DNA from: Fragilariopsis cylindrus CCMP1102
Taxonomy: Eukaryota > Bacillariophyta > Bacillariophyceae > Bacillariales > Bacillariaceae
Assembly: GCA_900095095.1 (NCBI GenBank)
Contig: FMBT01000393.1
Coordinates: 62,001-126,000 of the forward strand
Length of the DNA stretch: 64,000 nucleotides
Direction: 5' to 3'
Below the pieces are notes generated by a model. It was not told the origin of the DNA, made no database searches, and saw only the letters and a program-made list of their open reading frames with translations. The position numbers and the translations under genes are program-made. Position 1 is the first letter of the stretch, and every line of letters starts with the position of its first letter. Below, piece after piece: positions 22,113-33,567 of the stretch.

Positions 22113-23270
22113 TCAGTTCAGTAATTCGATTTCTGGTCGTTCCAATCGCAACATATCCATATTTTCTGGGGTTAAATCACTCCGGAACCAACGTAAAGAT
22201 GGAACGCTGCGGACGAATTTAATTAGAGCACTTTGTGGAAGCATAAATAGATAAGAATTCCTATAGTTGAACTTAGTACTGAAACATTTCGCATTCCGAA
22301 TCGAAACACTTTCGAGAGCATTGCTGCAACGATGAAAGAGAAACGTATCTCTGTGATTTCCCAAAGCCAACATCTTATCTATGCCTCGGTCAGCAGATGA
22401 GCAACATAAATTTGAATTGTCCATGGTAATTTCTTTTAGATTACCGATATTAGAAAATCTCATGTCGTCCCCATTCAATTTAATAAACACATACATATCA
22501 ATATTATTCCACGTTACTTTTTCCAAATGTGGACATCGTCTTGAAAAATTACGGAGGGCCACCAACATAATAGGACCACATGTGTTGGTAAGATCAATCT
22601 CGCGTAACTTTGGAAGAATAAGCGACAAGTATTCTGCAAGGTTACATAAAAATCTTTTTTCAGTGTCGACACGGACATGTCCAACGACAAAATCCAATCC
22701 ATTTCAACATATTTTGGGGTCCCCTTATGAGTATAATATGATATCATCTTGTCTATTTCGATGGAAGGATCAAATTAAATTCGTGTCCATCAGTCACTTT
22801 CATGTGAGGATAAGTCGTAACTTCTTGTTTGTATTGTTGTCCAATAAATGGTGACACAATTGCTGCAATGATGCGAGTACCGATCCACCACCCTTTGTTG
22901 GTCTAATTTCAATAGTACGAATAATGTTCCATTCAATACCTGGTCTTTTACAGTCTTCATTTACCACTTTTGAAACAAATGTCAAATTCAAAAGTTCGTC
23001 CTGTGTTTGTCCTAAATAATCCAAAATGGAAACACGGATAGGGAATGGTAAACCCAAAAGTGTTAATGCTGATAGCCCCTCGTTGTTGATTTTTCTACCA
23101 CCATCATCGTTCACGACGTTTTTCACTGACGATGTTGACATCGCCTTTAGTTTCTTAGTGTTGTCAGTAACTGTCGAACGACAAGATGGAAAGGAGGAAC
23201 GTTGTTGCATTTTGTTGTTCTTCTTCGGCTGAAACAACAACGACGACGGCGACGGTGGCGGCGGCGACAT
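22113..23270 (-). CDS. F-box-like protein with LRR-like C-terminus
   Basis: From ATG 23270 a Pro/Ser-rich N-terminus leads to TLLGLPFPIRVSILDYLGQT...LTFVSKVVNED, an F-box-like motif (LP.....I..YL....L..L..VSK). The C-terminal half contains repeated LREIDLTNTC, LEKVTWNNIDM, LKEITMDNSN, LESVSIRNAK and LRWFRSDLTP segments, spaced like irregular leucine-rich repeats. The reading frame is carried through three breaks, each one base short: near 22812, at AAA 22772-22774 and at AAAA 22689-22692. The rejoined product is about 386 residues. Role as a substrate adaptor of an SCF ubiquitin ligase is inferred from this arrangement. F-box proteins of this kind are hard to assign further. Confidence 0.55.
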
Positions 23271-23680
23271 TATATCTAAGATGAGTAAAGTATAGTAATT
23301 TGCTAAAGCGAGGATACTGACGTTAAAAGAAGTCTATCCTATGGTATTAGTATGTATGTGAAGTATACAAGTAGAATTCATCCAGGACCAATACTTTGTG
23401 TCAAGCAAGAGGTGAAGCTAATTATTTTGATACAGCAGCTACGACTATTTTGAGTGAGAAACAAGTTTGTTTGTGTAACATGATTTAGCTGAGAATCTAG
23501 TCGAGTGAGTCAAAACACATAAAAACGAACCACGATGGGCACGACAGACCACTTTCGACAAATATGTGATTTTCAGAATTTAAATTTAACAGATTGAAAG
23601 ATGACAATCCTCTGCTTCTTGTTCATTGTGTCTACTCGTGTACGATAATAGGTTTGCTGATCTCAGAGGAAATAATAATT
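23271..23680. promoter_or_regulatory. Divergent intergenic region, F-box / RGG-like genes
   Basis: 410 bp between opposing starts. It must hold both promoters if the gene models are right. No motif I can name. Confidence 0.3.
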
Positions 23681-25181
23681 ATGATGGCTGCTAAGAAACG
23701 ACGCGTGATAAAAGACGACGACGATGAAGGCACGATGAGAGCGAATTCGATGCTGACGGCGGCGACGACGCCCAGCAGCAGGCTCAGGCTGAGAATGACA
23801 AACGTAATTTTGCAACAAGTATGGTAGATCGGTTGAAACGACGAGCGGCAAAAACTAAGGTAGTTGCGCAGAAAAATCTTCTGTCAAACGGATGAAGGTG
23901 GAGACCACTACGGCGGAAGCCACTCAGACAAGTGCAGCTACAGTCAAAAAGGAACAATCGATACCTAAGAAACCAAAAAGAATACCACAAACTCAAACGT
24001 TAACAATACCAAAAAAGTCTAACGATGATGCCAAAATTAAGAGCAACAATACGCCGAATGACAAAATAGAAAAGGAAGCAACAACAACACCTTCCCTCCT
24101 ATCGACAATGAAAAAACCTCCGACGAGTAGTAACAAAAGTAAGAATAATAAATCCTTCCCACCACCTACTTCTCGAGGACACTCCACGAGTCCTCCTCGT
24201 TCTAATGTCGTCAACTTAACACGATCACCAGGTCCACCATCTTTTGATGATGATAAGAATGGCGTCGATGTTGTAAGAAAAGAGGTGGTGGAAGAAAAGG
24301 ATAAGTTAGGTTCGGGATTGCGACAAATGGTTTGGGATGGTCTTCGTGATACATGTAAGACTATCTTTCCAATTCCACCCATTCGTGATGGTATCGATTT
24401 GCAAGCGAGTTTCTTACGGCATAAAGATTTGAATATTAGCACCAATATAGACACCATCAGTAGCAGTAATAGTAACAACCAACAGTACGACTTTTTCGAT
24501 ATCGACGAGACAAACGGAAACATCGTAATGCAAACCAAGATACCTATCTTTCCTGAAGAGTTTCCACCGGGGGTTAAAGAATGGCCATTGTCGTGGTGGG
24601 GAATCGTCGATCCGTCCAAAGGGGAGCGAAGGATTGAAGTGAAATCAGAACAAAATAATAAAATTGACAGTAAGAAAGAACAACATCCCAAGCCAAAGCG
24701 AGAGATTACCCCTGTTGCTAAAAAATCGGCGGATCAGCCCAAAGGGGATCGAAACAGACGTGATAATACTAACACTAATACTAAGACTAACGATAACAAA
24801 AGTGACAGTAGTGGGCGCAAACGATCGTCAAGGGATCGCCACGAAGATGAACCTTTTTACTACGACAACTACCATCATCGGGGAAATGGTGGTGGTGGTG
24901 GTGGTGGTGGCAGCGGCGGGAATCCTCCTCCCTTTCACGGAAATAACTTTCGCAACCATCCTCATGATCGTGGTGGCGGCGGTGGTGGTCCTCCTTTTCC
25001 TAATCGAATGGTAGATGGACCTCATAATAATAATAATCATCCTCGTTACGGACCACCAACGGGAGACTTTCGAGGAGGAGGTGGAGGTAGAGCGCATCCT
25101 ACACACGGTGGCGGCGGTCCTCCTCGGAATTACCCTCCACAGGGAGGACGAAGACCCGATGAACGACGAGGACGTCGATAG
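23681..25181 (+). CDS. Basic, glycine-rich (RGG-like) probable nuclear protein
   Basis: ATG 23681 gives MMAAKKRRVIKDDDDEG, with an NLS-like KKRR at the start. Two one-base breaks (around 23741-23743 and at the A-run 23872-23876) separate this from the main 429-aa frame starting at 23892; repairing both gives about 500 residues. Residues roughly 210-310 hold the only ordered-looking block: LRQMVWDGLRDTCKTIFPIPP through EEFPPGVKEWPLSWWGI. The rest is Lys/Pro/Ser-rich or Gly-rich. The C-terminus has polyGly runs and RGG/RR-type patches (GGRRPDERRGRR), as in RNA-binding proteins. No RRM is visible. RNA association is inferred from composition only. Confidence 0.6.
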
Positions 25182-25391
25182 GAACGAGGTGCAAGAGAGT
25201 AAATCGGCTTGTACGTGTAGTTTAGGACTTGAGAAGAACTACCTAGGATTCACTCATAAAACGAGAGTTAAAAGGAATAGGTGACAAATAATATATAGTA
25301 ATATGTTTTATATTATGTTTTACTTTTTAGGTAACTAACTAAATCAAGAACTTATGTCCTGATGGCAACTACCAAATGGCCATTCCACCAC

Positions 25392-26195
25392 CTATTCATC
25401 GTCTTTCTTCGGAAAGTACTTTTGATAAATCGTGAACAGTGTCGGTGGTGAATCCTCCTCCTTTTGTGGATTATTGATACCCGCACCGTTTTTATCATCT
25501 TCTTCTACTTCCTTTTTTAGGTACTTGTCGTAGATGTATTGTAGTTCTTCATCATCGTCCATGTGTTTCGTAGCCTGAACTTCTGGATGAGTTTTACTAT
25601 CACGTGTATCCCCTCCGAAAAAACTTTCGACTGATGTACTGAATGATGTTGTCCATCTCTTTGTTGCCATTATGGCACCCTCGATTGTATCATACCCACT
25701 CGCATAAAATCCTAATGCACCTATAAATCCAAATGTACCGACCGTACCTAATGTTGCAATTCGTAGTGCTCTAGACGCTGTCTGAGCAGCAACAGCTTTG
25801 ATTGCTTCCTTATCAGCAGCGGTTTTTATTCTAGCGGCTTTTCTGCTCATAGTGTCCTTAGTATTATTGTTATCGACACCACCATCACCTAGACCGCCCC
25901 CAACAAAATCTTCCAAACGATCCGCAGGCATGCGCAGACCAAAATACGTTCCCGCAATTAATGGCACCGATGTTAGAAACAGTATATTTCCAGGGTTCTG
26001 TAACCAACCCGACGTATTATTATTTTCATCGGTACTCCAACAATAACTCAACCACCAAAGTGAACTTTCTTCAAGTTTCCATGCTTTCTTGTTACTACTA
26101 CTACTACTACTACTACTACTACCACTGAGGCTATCGATTCCGGCATTGTTGGTGGCATTGTCTTCGTTCTTCGATGGATTGGTGGAAGACGACAT
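25392..26195 (-). CDS. Small two-TM protein, possibly TMEM242-like
   Basis: A 267-aa ORF from ATG 26195. The N-terminus has a polySer run. Two hydrophobic segments follow, about 73-93 (ILFLTSVPLIAGTYFGL) and 150-172 (TLGTVGTFGFIGALGFYA). They are joined by a basic/helical linker with AAQTASRALRIATLGT. The spacing and the (L)ASRALxxxTxGTxxxxG pattern resemble TMEM242 (DUF1358), a mitochondrial inner-membrane protein linked to complex I and ATP synthase assembly. The similarity is short and I hold it loosely. The C-terminus is acidic and disordered. It converges on the RGG-like gene 210 bp away. Confidence 0.55.
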   Translation of the reverse strand: MSSSTNPSKNEDNATNNAGIDSLSGSSSSSSSSSNKKAWKLEESSLWWLSYCWSTDENNNTSGWLQNPGNILFLTSVPLIAGTYFGLRMPADRLEDFVGGGLGDGGVDNNNTKDTMSRKAARIKTAADKEAIKAVAAQTASRALRIATLGTVGTFGFIGALGFYASGYDTIEGAIMATKRWTTSFSTSVESFFGGDTRDSKTHPEVQATKHMDDDEELQYIYDKYLKKEVEEDDKNGAGINNPQKEEDSPPTLFTIYQKYFPKKDDE

Positions 26196-27051
26196 GGAAT
26201 AAGAATTGATCTTTCTTTGTTTTGTGATATTTCAATATTGCACCGTGTTATAGATACAATATCATTATTACGACTTGTATACAGCAATTGATTTGTATCG
26301 GACTGGATCGAATCGAGAAATGGTAGTGATACAAGCACCGCACCTTTGGACTATAAGTCTCTGATTCTCTACGATCTATGAGAGCCCCGACGTCGACTAT
26401 CTAACTAGCTAAAGACAATATCGGCTGTCAATCACTTGTCTCGTAAAATACAGTTCTTGATGCGTTATTTTGAAATTTGTCAATTTGTTGTACAATTTTA
26501 AAATTGTAGCAGATTACTTCGCAACTCGATTTCTTCTTTTTGTTTTTTGTTGCCCTTCTAGAATTTAGTAGCTAGCTAGACTCATAACCTATTATTTTCC
26601 TAGTACATATTCACGATTGCACATGTCAACTTGTAATTGCGTTGCCTCTGCCTAGTTGCTTGCTGGTGGTTTTGAAGGATGAGACTGACAATCAAATCAG
26701 TCCCTATTAAAAAATGGGAAGTTAGGGTTGCAACCAATTGTGTTCAACATGTACAAGTAATCATACATTGTATGTGTACTAGCAGGGATTGGATTGGGTC
26801 AATATGAGTCTATCTGGTATGACTCTGGTGTGCATGATCCCCACCTAACACAAACAACATACACAGATATATTACTAAAAACTAATTAACTATTCGATTA
26901 TTTTGTTTTAGAGATAATCTGTTATTATATTGTGTTAAAGTGCTGTAGTACTATTAATTTCCCAAATTGAGGACTCCTTTTTCTTGTCATTAAAACGTCA
27001 TTTACCTGCCTACTCTACCCTACCCTACCGAGGAGAAGTAATATAGTATTC
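26196..27051. other. Intergenic region
   Basis: 856 bp of AT-rich sequence. A short CTACCCTACCCTACC run at about 27008-27028 and no recognisable gene. Confidence 0.5.
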
Positions 27052-28860
27052 TTAATTCACCGCGCCGTCTTCCAGTAGTCGCGACTTGAAACGCTTCAGC
27101 CGTGATCCTCCAGTACGTCCACCATTAACAACTGCGTTGTCCTCGTTATTCTTAATGACATTGTTATTGCTGGTATTGATCAACGAGTTGGATGAGGAAG
27201 ACGACAATGATGATGCCTCACTGTCGGATACAACCGGTCGCTTTTTAGAGTTAGAAGTAGTGCCCGAAGAATCCATGGCCGCAGCCGCCGCTTTGGCGAC
27301 CAATACCTCACGATACATGCTTTGTATATCAACCTTCTTGCCATTTACGGGAGGAATAATTGAGGTGGTATTGGTATTGGCATTAGCATCAGTAACTGGT
27401 CCAATATCTTTGCTGTTGGACCTGTTCCTGTTGACATCATGAGGATAAGGACCATACTGGGTCTGGTAAGGATGACCATATTGATCCCGTTGATAGTACG
27501 GGTGTTGCTCATGGGTATATGGTGGATACCTGTGTTGTTGTGAATGTTGTGGATGATGTGCATGTGGATGATGTGACTGTACCATCGGTCCGATCATCGG
27601 TGAGGTTGCAGAAGACGGTGTCGTCGTCGAAGTTCTTGTTGTTGCTGCCACTGATGTCGATGCGAGCGCAGAAGCTCTAGCAGCTTTCAATTCATGAAGT
27701 ATAGCTTCTTGCTGTTGCGATGGAGTGAGCTGATGAAAGATCGGATGTTGCATCAACTTAGTAGCTGCCGCAGTGAAAGCCTTGGCCGTCAACGCATCAT
27801 TATCGATATTATTCGATGATGAAGAAGTGGATGATCCGTTCGCAGCAGGCATCCTACTCAATTCCATCATTGCCTCAAACGCGGTTGGCGTTGAAGCAGG
27901 GATGATAGTATGTTCTTGTCGATGAGGTGTTTCAACTAAACCGCTTGTGTGGATGTTTTTGACGGTACTATTTCCGGTGGTAGTAGTGACGTTCTCTCGC
28001 AAATCAGGTGCACCTTCTCGTAGGGCTTGAGATGTTTTCTCTCTTGCCTTTGTGTTCCCGACATCGACCCAAGCAGGACCCTCCTCTGTTGCTGGGATAA
28101 GAGCAGACTTCTTAATTCGTCTAAGGAATCGTCCACCGGCTCCCCGGACACTCACTACGATACATTGAGCGATTTTAGGTTTATCGCGACGCTTTGCCAG
28201 TAGATATAGTTTTTGATATGCCTTGACGAGTGATCGGTATTGAACATTCCCAGGATGGTGGTTTGTTTCTCCCCCTCTCCCACATAACACATCATTCGGT
28301 TGGACAACGATTTTGTTGTTGTTGTCTCCACCACAGATGGGCTTTGTATCAATCGGAGCTAACTTCACAAGCTTTGTATCAATCGGATCTAACTTCCCAA
28401 ACATATTTTCACGTTCGGTTTCTCTCAACCATGCTTCGGGATCGGATAGGATCCAGGAAAAATTAGCCAGATCCATCGCAAATGCCGCTGCTACTGCTGA
28501 TTCAGAGTCAACAGAAGTGTTAGGCGAAGGAAGAGGATCGGTAGATGTTTTCTTCTCTTGTTGTGTTGGTATACTAGTCGTAGGTGGTGAAGGACGACTA
28601 TTTTTGGATGTATGAGAAGAAGTAGATGATGCATCGTCTTCTTCAATCGTGTTGTTGTCCATCGTTACTTCGCGTGCCGTCGCTTTCAAAGTAGGAAGAG
28701 GTGGAGGTACTGCTGTTGCTGTGGTGTTGATGGAGGAAGTGCCAGTATTGTTGATCGTTCTTTTATCGACGTCTTTCTTCTTCGTTCCACCTAGCGCTTG
28801 AAGAGCTACTAAAGCAATGCTTTCCAGACTAGCTGTTGTGCTGTCGTTAGTGTTTTCCAT
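27052..28860 (-). CDS. DUF6824-domain protein (diatom NDVL-CGRGG family)
   Basis: A 602-aa ORF from ATG 28860. The single recognisable domain, about residues 187-292, reads QPNDVLCGRGGETNHHPGN, then RSLVKAYQKLYLLAKRRDKP, a RFL motif and WVDVGNTKAREKTSQALREG. This is the DUF6824 signature, found in expanded families in diatoms. Its function is unknown, though the basic helical pattern and nuclear-type composition suggest DNA or chromatin binding. The flanks are Ser/Thr/Asn-rich with His/Tyr/Pro-rich repeats at 400-480. The C-terminus is basic. A short internal tandem duplication at about 28337-28398 duplicates the sequence (L)DPIDTK/(L)APIDTK. No frame breaks. Confidence 0.8.
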   Translation of the reverse strand: MENTNDSTTASLESIALVALQALGGTKKKDVDKRTINNTGTSSINTTATAVPPPLPTLKATAREVTMDNNTIEEDDASSTSSHTSKNSRPSPPTTSIPTQQEKKTSTDPLPSPNTSVDSESAVAAAFAMDLANFSWILSDPEAWLRETERENMFGKLDPIDTKLVKLAPIDTKPICGGDNNNKIVVQPNDVLCGRGGETNHHPGNVQYRSLVKAYQKLYLLAKRRDKPKIAQCIVVSVRGAGGRFLRRIKKSALIPATEEGPAWVDVGNTKAREKTSQALREGAPDLRENVTTTTGNSTVKNIHTSGLVETPHRQEHTIIPASTPTAFEAMMELSRMPAANGSSTSSSSNNIDNDALTAKAFTAAATKLMQHPIFHQLTPSQQQEAILHELKAARASALASTSVAATTRTSTTTPSSATSPMIGPMVQSHHPHAHHPQHSQQHRYPPYTHEQHPYYQRDQYGHPYQTQYGPYPHDVNRNRSNSKDIGPVTDANANTNTTSIIPPVNGKKVDIQSMYREVLVAKAAAAAMDSSGTTSNSKKRPVVSDSEASSLSSSSSNSLINTSNNNVIKNNEDNAVVNGGRTGGSRLKRFKSRLLEDGAVN

Positions 28861-29606
28861 GGCTATCGTATTAATACAGTAGAGTTGCTTGGATAGAATG
28901 GATTAGGTAATGTAAAGTAATGATAAAATTTATTTTTGTAATCTACGACGATGTGTAATCTGATAATCTTCGCACTGAAAATGAGTTGAAAGTGCCTGCT
29001 TCAATCGTGTTGTTGTCCAACACGAATCGAATCGAAATTTACTTGGCGATGCACGGTGGTAACCCGTTGCTAATTATACACCTGGTCAATTCCTGACTTG
29101 ATTTTTCTAATCGTGCAGATCTTGAAGAGAAAAAATCTCATTTATTGGCAGAGAATACACGTAAGAACGCAGTAAGAACGTAGGACCTACGACGAATGAT
29201 TACCTGCCTTTTTAATTTTCATTCATGGCAGAGAATACGTCCGATCAGAAATTTACTTAAGAACTCTTGCTTCCGTAAAAAACAAAGTGTGTGGTTGTCT
29301 CGGTGATAGCCAATAAACCATATTTAGTCATACTAGTACTTATCGTACCTTTGTTTGTACCGCCTGTGTACGTACTACAGTAGGACTGATATATTATTTA
29401 GACGTGACTCGAAAAGCTCTGATGATCCTCGGAGGATTTTGATTGCGTAGATTTTTTATTCAAACAAATAAGTACAGTAGAAGCAAAGTCGTCACAACAA
29501 AGTTGCAAGCTGAAAATACTAACAAGTAATTAAGTTAAGCAAGGAGATCAATCATAATATCATCATATAGCAAAGCAGTTAATACTGAATATAATTGTAC
29601 ATCATC
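28861..29606. promoter_or_regulatory. Divergent intergenic region, DUF6824 / SGNH esterase
   Basis: 746 bp between opposing starts. AGAGAATACA/AGAGAATACG is repeated at about 29151 and 29230. No other features recognised. Confidence 0.3.
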
Positions 29607-30566
29607 ATGCCTCAATTAGCCGCTTCCGGTCGTCCCAAGCTTCTATTGTTGGGAGATTCTCTAACACAAATCGCCTTCGAAGGGGGAGGTTGGGCGAGTA
29701 GTTTAGCGAATCGATATCAAAGACGTGCCGATGTTCTAAATAGAGGAATGTCTGGGTATAACAGTCGTTGGTACATTCGATACGCTGAAGATAATGATGT
29801 TTGGAATGAACCAGGAAACATTGTCTTGATAACAATATTTTTTGGTGCAAACGACGCAGCGTTACCAGATCGAGATCCAGCAAAGCATGTACCGATTCCT
29901 GAATATCAAGAAAATTTAGAAATGTTAATTGACAACGCAACCAAATCATACCCAAACGCAAAGATATTGCTTATCTCACCCCCACCCGTTCATCGAGAAC
30001 AACGCTTAGCTTTCCAAAAAGTAAGTAGACGGTTTTAAAATTACACGCAATATTAGGCATGAAACAAAAAACGAGCTTCACAATCTAATACTTTTATTTC
30101 TTCCTTCTTCTCATTTGGTCTCCATTGTATTGTATTGTATTGTATTGTATTGTATTGCACATAGGAACGATACGGTAATAAAGCAACGGGGATTGCCGAA
30201 CGAACCTCCGAACACGCATCACTATACGCTGCGGTTTGTCGGGAGGTTGCTAAAAAGAAAAATGTACCCTGCTTGGATGTGTTTACCGCAATGCTGAATG
30301 ATGTGGATGAGGGAAAACACACTGATGCTGACGATTTCGGTCGTTATTTTCATGATGGATTACATTTCTCAGAAATTGGACATACATTTGTTTATGATGA
30401 AATAACGAAAGCTATTCAAACAAATTTTCCTAATTTGGAGGTACGTCCCTGTCCAATTACTGGACAATGTAACAATAGCTCATCGGAGTGTGATGGTATC
30501 AAGAATAGTGGACCATATCATGACGAAATCAACTTGAATGATTGGAAGAAGGCCTTCGAATCATAA
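29607..30566 (+). CDS. SGNH/GDSL hydrolase, isoamyl-acetate esterase (IAH1) type
   Basis: Start at ATG 29607 (MPQLAASGRPKLLLLGD). Two exons, 29607-30020 and 30165-30566, with a 144-bp intron (GTAAGT...CACATAG). Splicing joins LAFQK to ERYGNKATG in frame. SGNH blocks are clear: LLLGDSLTQ (block I, catalytic Ser), GMSGYNSRW (block II Gly), FFGANDA (block III Asn) and DGLHFSEIG (block V, catalytic Asp/His). Order and length (271 aa) match the IAH1/CPRD49 group of cytosolic esterases that hydrolyse acetate and other short acyl esters. The last 30 residues form a charged tail. The natural substrate is not deducible. Downstream gene converges from 31081. Confidence 0.85.
30126..30157 (+). repeat. 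(TATTG)n repeat next to 3' splice site
   Basis: About six TGTAT units end 7 bp before the CACATAG acceptor of the SGNH esterase intron, taking the place normally held by a pyrimidine tract. The lipase intron at 10826-10963 holds the same repeat in the same sense. Confidence 0.85.
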
Positions 30567-31080
30567 GAGATAGAACACAATTCAAGTGTATCATAATATC
30601 GTGTACAATCGACGATTGTATGGATTGAATCGAATCGAACTGTTTCAACAATGGTATCGACACAAACGAAAATGTGCATTATTAGAATACTGTATAGTTA
30701 TACTTTGTAGGTTATTATTTTGGAGAAGATAGAGTAGCTTATTTATTTTATTCGTGATTCATATGGAAAACGATTCTTGTTGTTGTGTGTGCCATAAACG
30801 CAGCAATGTTAGGTCCTATCAGAAAATTCGGTTATCAAAATTTAATTGGTTCTCAGTCGACTTGGTGTGTAGTTCACTGAGAGAGAGAGAGAGAGGGAAA
30901 GATTTCGTCCCAACAATTTCTGACAACGCCGCTTTTAAGCTAGTTCATTTTGTTGCTGTTGTTGACCAATATTGTGACTGATTCTTTTCGCTTTTGACCT
31001 GGAATTGTGTACCATTAACGCTTGTAAAGGAGCTTACTACTACCTTCCAGCGCAAGATCTGCCAGTCGAGTAGTCTTTGT
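30567..31080. other. Convergent intergenic region
   Basis: 514 bp with a (GA)n run at about 30879-30898. No gene recognised. Confidence 0.5.
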
Positions 31081-32134
31081 CTAGTCTAGTACTCGAGCGA
31101 GGTATATCTTTTGAATCGGTTTTTTAACATTCAATTCTTCAAATTCCAGTCGTTCATAAAACATTAATGCGTCATGATTATCACGTTCAACAGACAAAAA
31201 TAAAAATGGAGGAAATGATGATGTGTCTGTACCACTAACAACCCATTTTGCGGCGATCTTTGTGGCAAGTCGGACCAATGTGGATCCTATCTTACGACGT
31301 CGTGCCGTAGGATTCACCGCAACATTCGCAATGTATCTGCATAGATAGATAATAAGAGACTGGTTATTGTTAGTTGTGAAAATTATAAATGTCAAGGAGT
31401 AATACGAAGACGAGAAAATCTCAGATGATGGGTACGTACGGGAGCTCTGGTCGTGCATTTTTATTGCCACCTATTGAAATTGGAATCGGAGAAGGTAAGC
31501 ATCCCATTTCTAGAAATCCAACAACGCTGGTACTTGTATCATTATCATCGACAATAATGGATAATGATGGAATCGTCGCAACTAAAAAAGAATGTGGGAG
31601 TGAATCCTCTTTTTTTACCTCTATCATTCGTTGTCTGAGCTGCGTTTCGATAAATTGACGTTGTTGTTCTGGTGGCAATGATTCCTGGTTATTGTCCTCG
31701 CCTATACTATCCCACATAAATGCTTTGTTGTTACTATCATCGCTGTCGCTGTCGTTGCTGCTTTCACTTTCGCTGTTGTTGCTTCTACTGCTGTCCCCCT
31801 CTTCATTTTCGTCGTCAAACGAAGACATCAAAAGTCCGACAATATCAGGTATATCTGCAGCATTAGCGCTTCTGTAGGTGATTTTTGGTGTTAAAATCCT
31901 GGCTTCATTCTTGTCAGAAGGAGAATCTGATGCTATAGAATCACTATTGTCAATTGGTAACGCCGACGAATACAATGACGTTATTCTCGTTGTCGTTATC
32001 TTCGGTATTTCCAAGGAGAATCCTTCACAACACGAAAGAATTACGACGAAGAAGATCAGATGTAGCATCGAGGAATATAGTATGATACGCATTGTAGTTC
32101 CCGACTCTTCAATTCCAATTCGCGATATGAACAT
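31081..32134 (-). CDS. GNAT-family N-acetyltransferase, probably plastid-targeted
   Basis: Two exons, 31440-32134 and 31081-31336; the 103-bp intron starts GTACGT and ends ATGCAG. Splicing yields LP-YIANVAVNPTARRRKIG, the GNAT motif A with the R-x-x-G-x-G/S acetyl-CoA loop. Later, FLSVERDNHDALMFYERLEF is the family motif B. The N-terminus, from MRIILYSSMLHLIFFVVILSC, is a signal peptide ending just before Phe (CCEG-FSLEIPK), which resembles the diatom bipartite plastid signal (cleavage before F). Asp/Ser/Asn-rich insertions lie between beta strands at about residues 115-150. In plants, plastid GNATs acetylate protein lysines and N-termini; the substrate here is unknown. It diverges from the cupin-DUF952 gene. 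Confidence 0.8.
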
Positions 32135-32507
32135 TAGGTAAAACAGTTCAATATTCCACTCTTCATTTCATATTCAATATTGCAGATAGACTTGTGTTGT
32201 TTTGTTGTTGTCGAAGTTTTGAACTATGAAAGAGAAAAGGGAAAGGAAGGGAGCGATGAGTTGTTTCTATTGGCACGATCTTTTGATTCCGGGGAATGAG
32301 AATTTAGTGTTATCAAGGGCTGTAAATCGGGGGATATTGAATATCAGAATAACCCCCTTTTAATGATGTGTCATCAGCTCGAGACTGACCTTAAGATCAC
32401 TTTTTTACGAGCCGTATCTTCACAATGACACAAACAACAAACGCATGCATGATTGTCAATAGCCACACTATTGAGTGAGTCATTTATTGAATACGGTATT
32501 GTATCTC
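32135..32507. promoter_or_regulatory. Divergent intergenic region, GNAT / cupin-DUF952
   Basis: 373 bp between opposing start codons. No named motif. Confidence 0.3.
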
Positions 32508-33567
32508 ATGAAAAAATCAAATCATCTACTACTAAATCTAGCAACGAAGGCTTACAACGGAATCAATAGAAGATCTCATAGAAATATTACTGTTCTTGCT
32601 CAAACATACGACAACGACGTTTTCAGAATAAAATCATATCGGAAAGAATACAGCACGAACACTATGATTCCTAAGATTGTTGGAAAGTCGACACGAGTCG
32701 TTGAAACGGAAGGTTTTAGTATTGATGAATTTGCTGGTAATGTTGGTTCCAATGACGATACCATGAGTCTAGCGGTTGTTAAGGTGTCGAAGCCATACAG
32801 CGAACCTTGGTTGACTTTACATTACGACGAGTGGATCGCTGTTATTCGTGGTCAGATGGACTGTATGGTTTCGACGAAAAGACACAGAAAGAAGTCAAAG
32901 CTTTGTCTGCTGTTGCTGGTGATACAATTTATATTGAAAGAGGACAACGATTTAAACCGGTTTTCCCCGTTGCCGATACGGAGTACATTCCCGTTTGTAT
33001 TCCAGCTTTTAAACCCGAAAGATGTATAAGAGAAGATGAAGGTCTCGATGATAAAGAGGAAGAGGAAAGAGTAAAGAACCAACTACAGGAATTACACGAG
33101 AAGACTGACAATACTGCTGCTGAAACTACTACTACTACTGCCAACACCACAGTGACGATTGTTTTTTGTATCACATCTGTGAAAAATCATTATGGGAAGC
33201 TGCAATCGATTCCGATGTTGCGTACTTTCCTCCAACGTTTACGGAAGACGGATTTGTCCACGCATGTAGCGTTCCGAACCAATTAATTAAAATCGCTAAT
33301 CATTATTACACATCGTCCAAAGGTGATTGGGTCTGTCTGAAACTACCGACCGCGGAAACTTTGAAAAATAAATGTGGAATTGTAACAATATTCGAAGAAC
33401 CAAAATCCGTTGGATCAACTGATCCTGTCAAAGCAACAGAAGGAGAAACAGCTCTCTTTCCTCATATACATGGTGGTATCGTTCCTGGAATTGTTATTGG
33501 AACGTATCCAATTGAACGGGATTCTACGAAGGGAACATTTTTAGGCATTACTGGAATGGCAAAATAA
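32508..33567 (+). CDS. Cupin + DUF952 fusion protein
   Basis: ATG 32508 (MKKSNHLLLNLATKAYNGINRR) begins with a basic, amphipathic presequence-like stretch. A single cupin fold follows: LTLHYDEWIAVIRGQM, then VKALSAVAGDTIYIERGQRF and YIPVCIPAF, ordered like the beta-barrel of EutQ-type or ureidoglycolate-type cupins. The frame is one base short at GG 32867-32868. A charged linker of about 55 residues with polyThr leads to a DUF952 domain after a second break at the T-run 33162-33167. It contains YHICEKSLWEAA, FTEDGFVHACSVPNQL, FPHIHGGI and so on. DUF952 proteins are small proteins of unknown function with conserved GFIH.S...Q and FPHIYG. The fusion suggests a shared small-molecule substrate. 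Joined length about 353 aa. Confidence 0.7.

Noticed and set aside
27008-27028. CTACCCT run as interstitial telomere
   Set aside because: Only about three units, and diatom telomeres are usually TTAGGG; too short to support.
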